From positions 1-64,000 of the forward strand of contig NZ_JARVSC010000010.1 in assembly GCF_030209375.1 (NCBI RefSeq): a stretch of DNA of 64,000 nt. Direction: 5' to 3'. This DNA is from Plantibacter sp. ME-Dv--P-122b (GTDB lineage: Bacteria; Actinomycetota; Actinomycetes; Actinomycetales; Microbacteriaceae). The stretch's first letter is position 1; each line of letters opens with the position of its first letter. A program made the translations under genes and the position numbers. Below are positions 1 through 7,596 of this stretch, one piece after another. The notes below the pieces were generated by a model. It ran no database searches, was not told the DNA's origin, and worked only from the letters and a program-made list of their open reading frames with translations.

Positions 1-9
1 TCTTCGTTG

Positions 10-42
10 AAATGGCCACCCAAGGTTCTTGGGTGGCCATTT
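10..42 (+). terminator. Rho-independent terminator of an upstream gene outside the window
   Basis: A perfect 15-bp stem (arms 10-24 and 28-42) closes on a 3-nt loop (25-27). The right arm ends in a short T run at 40-43. The gene it terminates lies left of the window. Confidence 0.85.
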
Positions 43-95
43 TGCGTTAAGTCGTAGAAACACGAATTTGCAAAACGCCTGGTCACAGCGTACGC

Positions 96-209
96 TTGAC
101 CCTTGGTGTGGACGCTCCATGTCCACATCGTGTTCACGATCCCCCACCGCTCACGCCGACCGGGATCGCGCACGCCGACAAGAGATCTTGGGCAGGGCAG
201 TCGCCCTGC
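96..209 (+). promoter_or_regulatory. Leader of the rpmB operon with two hairpins
   Basis: A TTGACC at 96-101 could be a -35 box, but no good -10 is visible. Two hairpins follow: TGTGGAC (107-113) with GTCCACA (121-127), and GCAGGGC (192-198) with GCCCTGC (203-209). The second sits just upstream of the GAAGGAG ribosome binding site at 216-222. Position and structure would suit a ribosomal-protein leader, but no known leader family was recognised. Confidence 0.35.
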
Positions 210-230
210 GGTAATGAAGGAGAAACTACT

Positions 231-467
231 ATGGCAGCAGTGTGCCAGGTGACAGGAGCCGTTCCCGGCTTCGGTCACAACATCTCGCACTCGCACCGTC
301 GCACGAAGCGCCGCTTCGACCCGAACGTGCAGAAGAAGACCTACTACGTGCCCTCGCTGCGTCGTAACGTCACCCTGAAGGTGTCCGCCAAGGGCATCAA
401 GGTGATCGACGCCCGTGGCATCGAATCCGTCGTCAAGGACATTCTCGCTCGTGGGGTGAAGATCTAA
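231..467 (+). CDS. rpmB: 50S ribosomal protein L28, zinc-free type
   Basis: 78 aa, a component of the large ribosomal subunit. The protein starts [20 protein letters not shown] and carries the basic [12 protein letters not shown] segment typical of L28. Only one cysteine is present, so the paired CxxC zinc ligands of the C+ form are absent. The ATG at 231 has GAAGGAG 8 nt upstream; an in-frame start further upstream would add an unrelated leader. First gene of the operon rpmB-rpmG-rpsN, overlapping rpmG by one base. Such Cys-minus sets are commonly Zur-controlled in actinobacteria, but the palindrome seen at 24291-24311 is not present here. Confidence 0.95.
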   Translation: MAAVCQVTGAVPGFGHNISHSHRRTKRRFDPNVQKKTYYVPSLRRNVTLKVSAKGIKVIDARGIESVVKDILARGVKI

Positions 468-634
468 TGGCTAAGCAGCAGGACGTCCGTCCAATCATCA
501 AGCTCCGTTCGACGGCTGGTACCGGTTACACGTACGTGACCAAGAAGAACCGTCGCAACAACCCAGACCGTCTCGTGCTCAAGAAGTACGACCCCGTAGT
601 GCGCAAGCACGTTGAATTCCGAGAGGAGCGCTAA
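467..634 (+). CDS. rpmG: 50S ribosomal protein L33, zinc-free type
   Basis: 55 aa, a large-subunit protein. Its core [19 protein letters not shown] is diagnostic of L33. It has no cysteine at all, so it is the C- form that needs no zinc. The ATG shares its first base with the rpmB stop codon (TAATG), implying translational coupling. rpsN follows after two bases. Confidence 0.95.
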   Translation: MAKQQDVRPIIKLRSTAGTGYTYVTKKNRRNNPDRLVLKKYDPVVRKHVEFREER

Positions 635-636
635 AC

Positions 637-942
637 ATGGCTAAGAAGAGCAAGATCGCCCGTAACGAGCAGCGCAAGGTTATCGTCGACCGCTACGCCA
701 CGAAGCGCGCCGAGCTGAAGAAGGCCCTCGTCGACCCCGCCGGGACCGACGAGTCGCGTGAAGCAGCTCGCCTCGGCCTCCAGAAGCTTCCTCGCAACGC
801 TTCGCCGGTTCGCCTCCGCAACCGCGACGCGATCGACGGTCGCCCGCGAGGCAACCTCTCGAAGTTCGGCATCAGCCGCGTTCGCTTCCGCGACATGGCG
901 CACAAGGGCGAACTGCCCGGCGTCCGCAAGTCGAGCTGGTAA
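637..942 (+). CDS. rpsN: 30S ribosomal protein S14, zinc-free long type
   Basis: 101 aa, a small-subunit protein near the decoding head. It starts [14 protein letters not shown] and ends with the conserved R[19 protein letters not shown] region of S14. The roughly 100-aa length and lack of cysteines mark the zinc-independent type rather than the roughly 61-aa zinc ribbon type. GAGAGGAG at 621-628 is its ribosome binding site. Last gene of the operon, closed by the hairpin at 992-1024. Confidence 0.96.
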   Translation: MAKKSKIARNEQRKVIVDRYATKRAELKKALVDPAGTDESREAARLGLQKLPRNASPVRLRNRDAIDGRPRGNLSKFGISRVRFRDMAHKGELPGVRKSSW

Positions 943-991
943 CACCCGCTCAGTCGGAGCTCACATTCCGCTGACACAGCATCGCAACATC

Positions 992-1024
992 GAAAGGGCC
1001 GTCCGCATCGCGGGCGGCCCTTTC
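992..1024 (+). terminator. Terminator of rpmB-rpmG-rpsN
   Basis: Arms 992-1006 and 1010-1024 form a 15-bp GC-rich stem with one mismatch or wobble and a 3-nt loop. The right arm begins GCGGGCGG and ends CCCTTTC. It lies 50 nt after the rpsN stop. Confidence 0.85.
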
Positions 1025-1083
1025 GCGTTGTCGGCGACAGCTGCAAGGATCGAACGATTCCCACATCCACCGAGGAGGCGCTG

Positions 1084-2475
1084 CTGGACGTCCGCACGCA
1101 ACGAGCCATCGCCCTCCTGGTCGCCGGCTGCTTCTTCATGGAGAACCTCGACGGGACCATCCTCACCACAGCCGCACCGAGTATCGCCCGGGACCTCGGC
1201 ACCTCGTCGACCGCCGTCGGGCTCGCCGTCACCGCATTCCTGCTCACGGTGGCCGTCCTCATCCCCGTCAGCGGTTGGCTGACGGACCGGTTCGGTGCCA
1301 AGCGCATCTTCGCGCTGGCGATCGCGGTGTTCACGATCGCCTCCGTGCTGTGTGCGTTGAGCTCGAGCCTGCCAATGCTCGTCGGCTTCCGGGTGCTCCA
1401 GGGTGTCGGCGGGGCGTTGATGGTGCCGGTCGGCCGCTTGGCCGTGCTCCGGGTGACGCCCAAGGAGCGGTTGATCCAGGCCATCGCCCTCCTGACGTGG
1501 CCCGCCCTCGCCGCCCCGATCATCGCGCCGTTCCTCGGTGGGGTCATCACCCAGTACGCCTCCTGGCATTGGATCTTCCTCATCAACGTGCCGATCGGTG
1601 TCGTCGCCTTCGTCGTGGCGCTCCGCATCGTCCCCGACTTCGCCGCCGACGAGGTGCCTCCGCTCGACTGGCTCGGCCTGTCGCTCGCCTGCGTCGGGCT
1701 CGCGTCGCTCCTCGTGGCGGCGTCCCTGGTGTCCGGCGCCGGGTTCGACGCCCGGTGGTTCGCCGGGTCGCTCGTGGCGGGCATCGTCCTGCTCGCCCTC
1801 GCGATCCGACACCTGTTCCGTGCGCCGCACCCGTTCGTCGACCTCCGTTCGCTGCGGATCGAGACCTTCCGGCTGGCCAACGCCGGCGGCAGCGTCTACC
1901 GACTCACGATCAGTGCCGTCCCCTTCCTCCTGCCGCTGCTGTTCCAGGACGCCTTCGGCTGGACGCCCGTGCAGGCCGGTTCGATGGTGCTCTTCCTCTT
2001 CGCCGGCAACCTCGCGATCAAACCGGCGACGACCTGGATGCTGCGGCGGTTCGGATTCCGGCTGGTGCTCGTGTCGTCGAACCTGATCGGGGTCCTGTGC
2101 ATGGCGGCGATGGCGTTCCTCACCGCCGACACGTCGATCGTGCTGACGGCGGCGCTGCTCTTCCTCAGCGGGGTCGCCCGGTCGATCGGGTTCACGGCCT
2201 ACAACACCATCACCTTCGCCGACGTCGAACCCGCTGCGATGTCGCGGGCCAACACGCTCAACTCGACCCTGCAACAGGTCGCGAGCGGCTTCGGTGTCGC
2301 TGTCGGAGCGATCCTGCTGACGACCGGATTCTCCCTCGAGGGCGGGATCGGTGGCGGCGAACTGCTGCCGTATCAGTTCGCATTCCTCGCGATCGCCGTC
2401 CTGACGCTCTTTCCGACGGTCGAGGCGTGGTTGCTGTCGCGAGCGGCCGGGCACAGTGTCATCGGCGTCCGCTGA
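1084..2475 (+). CDS. MFS multidrug efflux transporter, DHA2-like
   Basis: Predicted drug:proton antiporter in the cell membrane. The first ATG (1138) falls inside the first transmembrane helix, after A-L-L-V-A-G-C-F-F. A GAGGAGG at 1072-1078 sits 5 nt before a CTG at 1084, which gives the usual MDVRTQRAIALL N-terminus, so I place the start at this CTG (463 aa). There is no in-frame ATG, GTG or TTG upstream. Family signatures are the helix-1 motif MENLDGTILTTAAPSIARDL, the loop 2-3 motif A GWLTDRFGAKRIF and about 12-14 hydrophobic segments. It stands alone, and its substrate cannot be inferred. Confidence 0.85.
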   Translation: MDVRTQRAIALLVAGCFFMENLDGTILTTAAPSIARDLGTSSTAVGLAVTAFLLTVAVLIPVSGWLTDRFGAKRIFALAIAVFTIASVLCALSSSLPMLVGFRVLQGVGGALMVPVGRLAVLRVTPKERLIQAIALLTWPALAAPIIAPFLGGVITQYASWHWIFLINVPIGVVAFVVALRIVPDFAADEVPPLDWLGLSLACVGLASLLVAASLVSGAGFDARWFAGSLVAGIVLLALAIRHLFRAPHPFVDLRSLRIETFRLANAGGSVYRLTISAVPFLLPLLFQDAFGWTPVQAGSMVLFLFAGNLAIKPATTWMLRRFGFRLVLVSSNLIGVLCMAAMAFLTADTSIVLTAALLFLSGVARSIGFTAYNTITFADVEPAAMSRANTLNSTLQQVASGFGVAVGAILLTTGFSLEGGIGGGELLPYQFAFLAIAVLTLFPTVEAWLLSRAAGHSVIGVR

Positions 2476-2546
2476 GCGGCCATACCGACGCCTCCCAGCT
2501 GGGAAACGACCGACACGCGGGACCGTTTGTCCGCGTACAGCGGAGA

Positions 2547-2579
2547 AATCCGCGAAATCTCGCGGATTACTGCTACATT
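2547..2579 (+). promoter_or_regulatory. Inverted repeat plus extended -10 upstream of the HU gene
   Basis: AATCCGCGA (2547-2555) and TCGCGGATT (2560-2568) form a perfect 9-bp inverted repeat with a 4-nt spacer. Six bases later comes TGCTACATT (2571-2579), an extended -10 (TGN-TACATT). The repeat overlaps the -35 position and could be an operator. The regulator is unknown. Confidence 0.45.
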
Positions 2580-2678
2580 CGAGGCGGTCACACCGACCAG
2601 TTGGTGCCGTATCAGCGACACCTTCGCTACCAACACATCAGCTGTACGTTGCAGCAACGTCCGAGGAGGACCCTCACA

Positions 2679-2960
2679 ATGGCAAATTTGAACAAGACCG
2701 AACTCGTCGCCGCCATCGCCGCATCGACCGGCCAGAGCCAGGCGACCGTCGGCAGCGTTGTCGACGCGCTGTTCACCACCGTCGCTGAGACCGTCGCCAC
2801 GGGCGGCAAGGTCTCGATCCCGGGTTGGATCGCCTTCGAGCAGACCGACACCGCCGCTCGCACGGGCCGCAACCCGCAGACCGGCGCCGAGATCCAGATC
2901 CCGGCCGGCAAGCGCGTCAAGGTGACCGCCGGCTCGAAGCTCAAGGCTTCCGTCAAGTAA
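2679..2960 (+). CDS. hup: HU-family DNA-binding protein
   Basis: 93 aa, a nucleoid-associated protein that bends DNA as a dimer. It starts MANLNKTELVAAIA and has the HU beta-arm signature around residues 47-75, including G-W-I-A-F, A-A-R-T-G-R-N-P-Q-T-G and A-G-K-R-V-K. It lacks the long Lys/Ala-rich tail of mycobacterial and streptomycete HupB/HupS, so it is the short form. The ATG has GAGGAGG at 2663-2669. Monocistronic, with a regulatory palindrome upstream and a hairpin downstream. Confidence 0.95.
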   Translation: MANLNKTELVAAIAASTGQSQATVGSVVDALFTTVAETVATGGKVSIPGWIAFEQTDTAARTGRNPQTGAEIQIPAGKRVKVTAGSKLKASVK

Positions 2961-3027
2961 GTCGTCGCGGGCGTCAGCCCGCATGGACTCGGACCACGGA
3001 AACACTCCGCCGGTCCAGACCACACGG

Positions 3028-3053
3028 CAGGGCGTCGCGCGAGCGGCGCCCTG
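3028..3053 (+). terminator. Possible terminator after hup
   Basis: CAGGGCG (3028-3034) pairs with CGCCCTG (3047-3053) across a 12-nt loop. A shorter GCGGGC/GCCCGC hairpin precedes it at 2967-2982. Neither has a clear T tract. Confidence 0.4.
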
Positions 3054-3108
3054 CTGTCGTTCGTCCAGGGGTGGACCAGGCACGGGGCGAGGTGTCGGCG
3101 GCTCCGCC

Positions 3109-3114
3109 TAGCAT
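3109..3114 (+). promoter_or_regulatory. Leaderless -10 box of sbcD
   Basis: TAGCAT lies 7 nt before the ATG at 3122, placing the transcription start at or next to the start codon. No Shine-Dalgarno sequence is present. Confidence 0.5.
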
Positions 3115-3121
3115 TGCTGTC

Positions 3122-4291
3122 ATGCGGATCCTCCACACCTCGGACTGGCACCTCGGCCGTTCGCTGCACGGGGTCGACCTGCTCCCCTTCCAACGCGAGT
3201 TCCTGACGCACCTCGAGCAGGCGGTCGTGGACCACGAGGTCGACGTCCTCCTCGTCGCCGGCGACATCTACGACCGAGCGATCCCGCCGGTCGAGGCGGT
3301 GACGCTCCTCTCGGAGTCGCTCGGTCGTCTTGCCGGCCGCACCCGCGTCATCCTCGCCCCGGGCAACCACGACTCGGCCATCCGGCTCGGCTTCGGCGCC
3401 GCCATGCTGCGCGACGGGATCGACATCAGAGCCGACCTCGCGCGCGTCGGTGAACCGGTCCTGGTGGACGACGAACACGGACCTGTCGCCTTCTACCCGC
3501 TGCCCTACCTCGACCCCGACACCGCACGAGGTGTCCTCGCCCCGGACGACCAGCCGCTCGTGCGGTCGCACGCCGCCGTCATGGGTGCGGCCCTTGATCG
3601 AGTCCGCGTCGATCTCGCGCAGCGTCGCAGGCACGGAGCGGTCCGATCGGTCGTCGCTGCGCATGCGTTCGTCATCGGTGGTCTCGCGAGTGACAGCGAA
3701 CGCGACATCCGGATCGGCGGGGTCGATGCGGTGCCCGCCCAGCTGTTCGACGACTTCGACTACGTCGCGCTCGGCCACCTCCACGGTGCGCAGCGCGTCG
3801 GGGCCGCGACGGGCGTCGACCGCATGCGGTACTCCGGGTCGCCGCTCGCCTACTCCTTCTCCGAACGCAACCAGGTGAAGTCGAGCGTGCTGGTCGACCT
3901 CGCCGCCGACGGTTCCGTGCACCTGGAGCTGCTGCCGACGCCGGTGCCGCGACGGCTCGTCGACGTCACCGGAACCCTCGCAGCGCTGCAGGGTCCCGCG
4001 GGAGACGACGCCGTCGACGCCTGGGTGCGCGCCACGGTCACCGACGACGTCCGGCCACCGGAGCTGTACGCCACCCTGACCCGCCGCTTCCCGCACCTGC
4101 TCGTCTGGTCGCACGCGCCGGCGAACCGCTCGGAGGAGGCACGTGCCGCCGCCGTCACGGCGGTCTCCGACCCGGTCGAGGTCACCGCCGAGTTCATCGA
4201 GTACGCGACGGGTGCACCGGCGACGACCCGCGAACGAGAGCTCATCGTGGCGGCGAACGAGGCCGCACTCGCCGCGGAGGTGAGCGCCTGA
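3122..4291 (+). CDS. sbcD: Exonuclease SbcCD subunit D
   Basis: 389 aa, the Mre11-type nuclease subunit of the SbcCD complex, which cleaves hairpins and processes double-strand DNA ends. It starts MRILHTSDWHLGRSLHG, the first metallophosphoesterase motif (D-x-H). It continues with V-A-G-D-I-Y-D, P-G-N-H-D-S and G-H-L-H-G, which supply the two-metal site. The C-terminal capping region (about residues 270-389) matches the SbcD length. The ATG at 3122 is chosen because the D-x-H motif must be close to the N-terminus. Its TGA overlaps the sbcC ATG by one base, so the two subunits are coupled. Confidence 0.95.
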   Translation: MRILHTSDWHLGRSLHGVDLLPFQREFLTHLEQAVVDHEVDVLLVAGDIYDRAIPPVEAVTLLSESLGRLAGRTRVILAPGNHDSAIRLGFGAAMLRDGIDIRADLARVGEPVLVDDEHGPVAFYPLPYLDPDTARGVLAPDDQPLVRSHAAVMGAALDRVRVDLAQRRRHGAVRSVVAAHAFVIGGLASDSERDIRIGGVDAVPAQLFDDFDYVALGHLHGAQRVGAATGVDRMRYSGSPLAYSFSERNQVKSSVLVDLAADGSVHLELLPTPVPRRLVDVTGTLAALQGPAGDDAVDAWVRATVTDDVRPPELYATLTRRFPHLLVWSHAPANRSEEARAAAVTAVSDPVEVTAEFIEYATGAPATTRERELIVAANEAALAAEVSA

Positions 4292-7200
4292 TGCGACTGC
4301 ACCGACTCACGCTGCAGGCCATCGGCCCGTACGCCGGTGAGCACACCATCGACTTCGTCGAACTCGGACGGGCGGGTCTGTTCCTGCTGGAAGGCCCGAC
4401 CGGCGCCGGCAAGTCCACGATCATCGACGCCATCGTCTTCGGGCTGTACGGCGAACTCGCCGGGACCGGGGCCAGCAAGGACCGCCTCCACTCGCACCAC
4501 GCGCAGCCCGGGACGGAACCGTTCGTGGAGCTCGTGTTCGAGACCGGGTCCGGCGTGTACCGGGTACGGCGGACGCCGGCCTACCAACGGCCGAAGCAGC
4601 GCGGTGCCGGCTTCACGCCGCAGCAGGCGAGCGCAACCCTCGTCCGCCTGACCGATCCCGACGCTCCGGCGGGAGAGACCCTGTCGACCCGCGCGCAGGA
4701 GATCGGTCCTGAGATCAGCCGGATCGTCGGTCTCACCCGGGAGCAGTTCGTCCAGACGATCGTCCTCCCGCAGGGCGAGTTCGCGAAGTTCCTCGCCGCC
4801 GGCGGTGAGGAGCGCAGCGAGCTGCTCCGGTCCCTGTTCGGGACGGAGCACTACGAGCGGCTCGCCAAGCATCTCGTCGAACAGCGACGACAGGCCCACC
4901 GCGACATCGAAGGGGCTCGCGAGGCGCTCGGCCGCGCGATCGCCCGGTTCGCGGGAGCGGCCGAGCTCGACGACGCACGGGAACTCGTCGCGGGCCGGGG
5001 AACGGACGCCCCGGCCGGGATGGATGCCGTGGCGACGGCTGACGCTCTCGGCGACGACGCCGCGACGGCCTCCGACCCGTCGACCGCAGCACCTGACCCG
5101 GAGGTCGACACCGACCAGGCGACCCTCGCGGTCCCGCTCGAACCCGATTCCGAAGACCTCGTCGGCGATGCCGGGCGCATCGTCGCCGTCCTCGAGCGCC
5201 ACGCCGCCGCCGACGCCTCGACCGCTGCCGAGGCGCGGGACGCTCTCGACCGCGCTCGCGCCGACCACACTGCCGCTCAGACGCTGCTCGCGTCCATCGA
5301 ACGTCGCGCAGAGCTGCTGACCGAGCGCGAACTGCTGTCGGTGGACGACGAACCGGTCGCGCGGCTCTCCGAGCGGATCGCGGCAGCGGCTCGGGCGGAC
5401 ACCGTGGCGTCCGCGCTCGCCGGAGCGGCCAGGGCATCGGCGGCGCTCGACGACGCCATCGCGTCGCTCGCCGCGGTGGAGGAGCAGGCTGACGAGGCGA
5501 TCGTCGCGCTCGACGACGCGTCCGTTGCTGCGCGCCGCGAATCCCTCACCGTTGAGCGGGCGTCGATGGCCGCCGTGCTGGTCCTCGAAGCCGCCGCCGC
5601 CGAGCGAGAGCTCGCGCTCGCAGCGCTCACTGAGGAGCTCGCGACGGTCGACGAACGACTCGCCGAGCTCGCAGCGGAACAGACACGACGAGACGCGCGC
5701 CGGGCAGTGCTCGGCTCGGCACCGGAGCGCGCGTCGCGTGCCGCCGCCGAGCTGGCCACGGCCGCCCGGTCCGTCGAGCGCGTGGCTGAACGCCGCGCGG
5801 TGCTGGATCGGGTGGACGCGGCCGACGAACGCCTCGCCGGGCTCGCCGACGAGGTCACCGAGGCCGCCACGGCCGCGAAGTCCGCGATCGAAACCGAGAC
5901 GTCGCTGCGTCTCCGCCGGATCGAGGGCATGGCGGGCGAGCTCGCCGCGGGCCTGCGGGACGGCGAGCCGTGCAGCGTCTGCGGGTCGCTGAGTCACCCG
6001 GCGCCCGCCGTGCTCGACGGAGACCACCCCGACGAGGACGCGGTCGACGCGGCGTCCGTCGTACGGGCCGATGCCGAGGCGACGATGCAGGCGGCGCAGA
6101 ACACCCGCGACATCGCTCGAGCCGAGCACCGTCGCCTCGTCGAGCAGTTCGTCGCGCTGGCCGACGACCCGAGCGACGTGGCTGCGACCGGCTCCACCGA
6201 CGATCCGACGGCAGCGACGACCGGCTTCGACCCGGTCACTGCGCGAGCGGCCGTCGAGGCGGCCGCTGCGGAGGCCGACCGGCAGCACGCGGAGGCCGTG
6301 GTCATCGCCGAGCTGGCGGACGCCGAGGTCGCGGAGGCCGGGCGCCTCGCGGACGAGCACCTGGCCGGCGTGGTCGCGGTGGCGGAACGCACTGCCACCC
6401 GGGCGACGCTGACCGAGCGGCTCGCCGCCGCGCAGCGCGTCCACGAGCAGGCCCGCGCCGAGGTGGCCGGCGCCCTCGACGGTCGGGCAGCCTCGCTGGC
6501 CGAGCTCGACGCGATGCTCGAGGCCGAGCTGTCCTCGCTGTCCCTGCTCGCGGCGGCACGGGCGACCGTCACCGACCGGCGGCAGCGTGACGCTGAGCGC
6601 ACGGTCGAGCTCGCGACGGCGCTCGAACGGGCCGGGTTCCCCGACCGCGCAGCCGCGGAGGCCGCAGCCATGACCGGCGTCGAGCGGGCGAGTGCCGAAG
6701 CGCGGGTGGCCGATCACCTGCGTCACACGACCGCGAACGCGGAAGCGCTCGCGAGCCCGGCCATCGCCGGTGTCGCCGGGGCCGAGACCCCCGACGTCGA
6801 AGCGACGGCCCGTCGACTGGCCGACGCCGAGGCGGCGGCAGACACGGCGACCGCAGCGGCCGCCGTCTCCGCGCGACGAGCGACCAACGCGGCGGCGGCC
6901 TGTACGGCCCTCGCCGAGGCGGCCGACGAGAACGCCGACGCGGTCCGCGAGGCCGCGGCCGTGGTCCGCCTCGCCGACGTGGTGTCGGCCACGGGTAGTG
7001 AGAACAGCACGAAGGTCACCCTCGGCACCTACGTCCTCCTGCGCCGCTTCGAGGACGTCGTGGCGGCGGCGAACGCGCGCCTGGAGTCGATGTCCGGAGG
7101 TCGCTACGAACTCGTCCGCAGCGACCTCAAGGAAGGACCGTCCCGCAGTCAGCGCGTCGGGTTGTCGCTCACGGTCCACGACCACCGGACCGACCGGCGT

Positions 7201-7509
7201 CGCGATCCGAAGTCGCTGTCCGGTGGCGAGACGTTCTACGCCTCGCTCTGCCTCGCACTCGGGCTGGCGGACGTCGTGACGGGCGAGGCCGGCGGCGTCG
7301 AGCTCGGCACGCTCTTCGTCGACGAAGGGTTCGGCAGTCTCGACCCCGAGACGCTCGACACCGTGATGGCCGAGCTCGGTCGGCTCTCGGCCGGCGGGCG
7401 CGTCGTCGGCGTCGTCAGCCATGTGGAGGAGATGAAGCAGCGCATCGGTGAGCGCATCGAGGTGCGGCGGCTCGAAGACGGCTCCTCGACCCTGCTCGTC
7501 CGGGCGTGA
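4291..7509 (+). CDS. sbcC: Exonuclease SbcCD subunit C, SMC-like ATPase
   Basis: 1072 aa, the Rad50-type ATPase of SbcCD. The N-terminal Walker A is G-P-T-G-A-G-K-S-T (about residue 36) in the context FLLEGPTGAGKST. A long Ala/Glu/Arg-rich coiled coil follows, interrupted near residue 560 by a zinc-hook CxxC (E-P-C-S-V-C-G-S-L-S-H-P). The C-terminal lobe has the ABC signature L-S-G-G-E-T-F (about residue 976), Walker B T-L-F-V-D-E-G-F-G and the H-loop V-S-H-V-E-E. A complete, intact subunit translationally coupled to sbcD. Confidence 0.96.
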   Translation: MRLHRLTLQAIGPYAGEHTIDFVELGRAGLFLLEGPTGAGKSTIIDAIVFGLYGELAGTGASKDRLHSHHAQPGTEPFVELVFETGSGVYRVRRTPAYQRPKQRGAGFTPQQASATLVRLTDPDAPAGETLSTRAQEIGPEISRIVGLTREQFVQTIVLPQGEFAKFLAAGGEERSELLRSLFGTEHYERLAKHLVEQRRQAHRDIEGAREALGRAIARFAGAAELDDARELVAGRGTDAPAGMDAVATADALGDDAATASDPSTAAPDPEVDTDQATLAVPLEPDSEDLVGDAGRIVAVLERHAAADASTAAEARDALDRARADHTAAQTLLASIERRAELLTERELLSVDDEPVARLSERIAAAARADTVASALAGAARASAALDDAIASLAAVEEQADEAIVALDDASVAARRESLTVERASMAAVLVLEAAAAERELALAALTEELATVDERLAELAAEQTRRDARRAVLGSAPERASRAAAELATAARSVERVAERRAVLDRVDAADERLAGLADEVTEAATAAKSAIETETSLRLRRIEGMAGELAAGLRDGEPCSVCGSLSHPAPAVLDGDHPDEDAVDAASVVRADAEATMQAAQNTRDIARAEHRRLVEQFVALADDPSDVAATGSTDDPTAATTGFDPVTARAAVEAAAAEADRQHAEAVVIAELADAEVAEAGRLADEHLAGVVAVAERTATRATLTERLAAAQRVHEQARAEVAGALDGRAASLAELDAMLEAELSSLSLLAAARATVTDRRQRDAERTVELATALERAGFPDRAAAEAAAMTGVERASAEARVADHLRHTTANAEALASPAIAGVAGAETPDVEATARRLADAEAAADTATAAAAVSARRATNAAAACTALAEAADENADAVREAAAVVRLADVVSATGSENSTKVTLGTYVLLRRFEDVVAAANARLESMSGGRYELVRSDLKEGPSRSQRVGLSLTVHDHRTDRRRDPKSLSGGETFYASLCLALGLADVVTGEAGGVELGTLFVDEGFGSLDPETLDTVMAELGRLSAGGRVVGVVSHVEEMKQRIGERIEVRRLEDGSSTLLVRA

Positions 7510-7514
7510 GCGGC

Positions 7515-7537
7515 GCCCTTCGACAGGCTCAGGGACC
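7515..7537. repeat. Dispersed repeat, single copy
   Basis: One copy of the window-wide repeat in the reverse orientation (GCCCTTCGACAGGCTCAGGG) in the gap between sbcC and the CopD-CtaG gene. Confidence 0.8.
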
Positions 7538-7584
7538 AAGTGCCGGCTGAGCCCGCTGCGGTCTGGGTTCCCAGCAGCGCCGCG

Positions 7585-7590
7585 TAGGCT
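7585..7590 (+). promoter_or_regulatory. Leaderless -10 box of the CopD-CtaG gene
   Basis: TAGGCT lies 6 nt before the GTG at 7597, with no ribosome binding site, consistent with a leaderless transcript. Confidence 0.5.
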
Positions 7591-7596
7591 TGCAGC

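Noticed and set aside
29-214. A 61-aa frame upstream of rpmB.
   Set aside because: It starts within the terminator stem region and shows no similarity pattern; the leader hairpins explain the DNA better.
961-2454. A 497-aa minus-strand frame opposite the MFS gene.
   Set aside because: Arg/Glu/His-biased composition without motifs, on the reverse of a clear membrane transporter.
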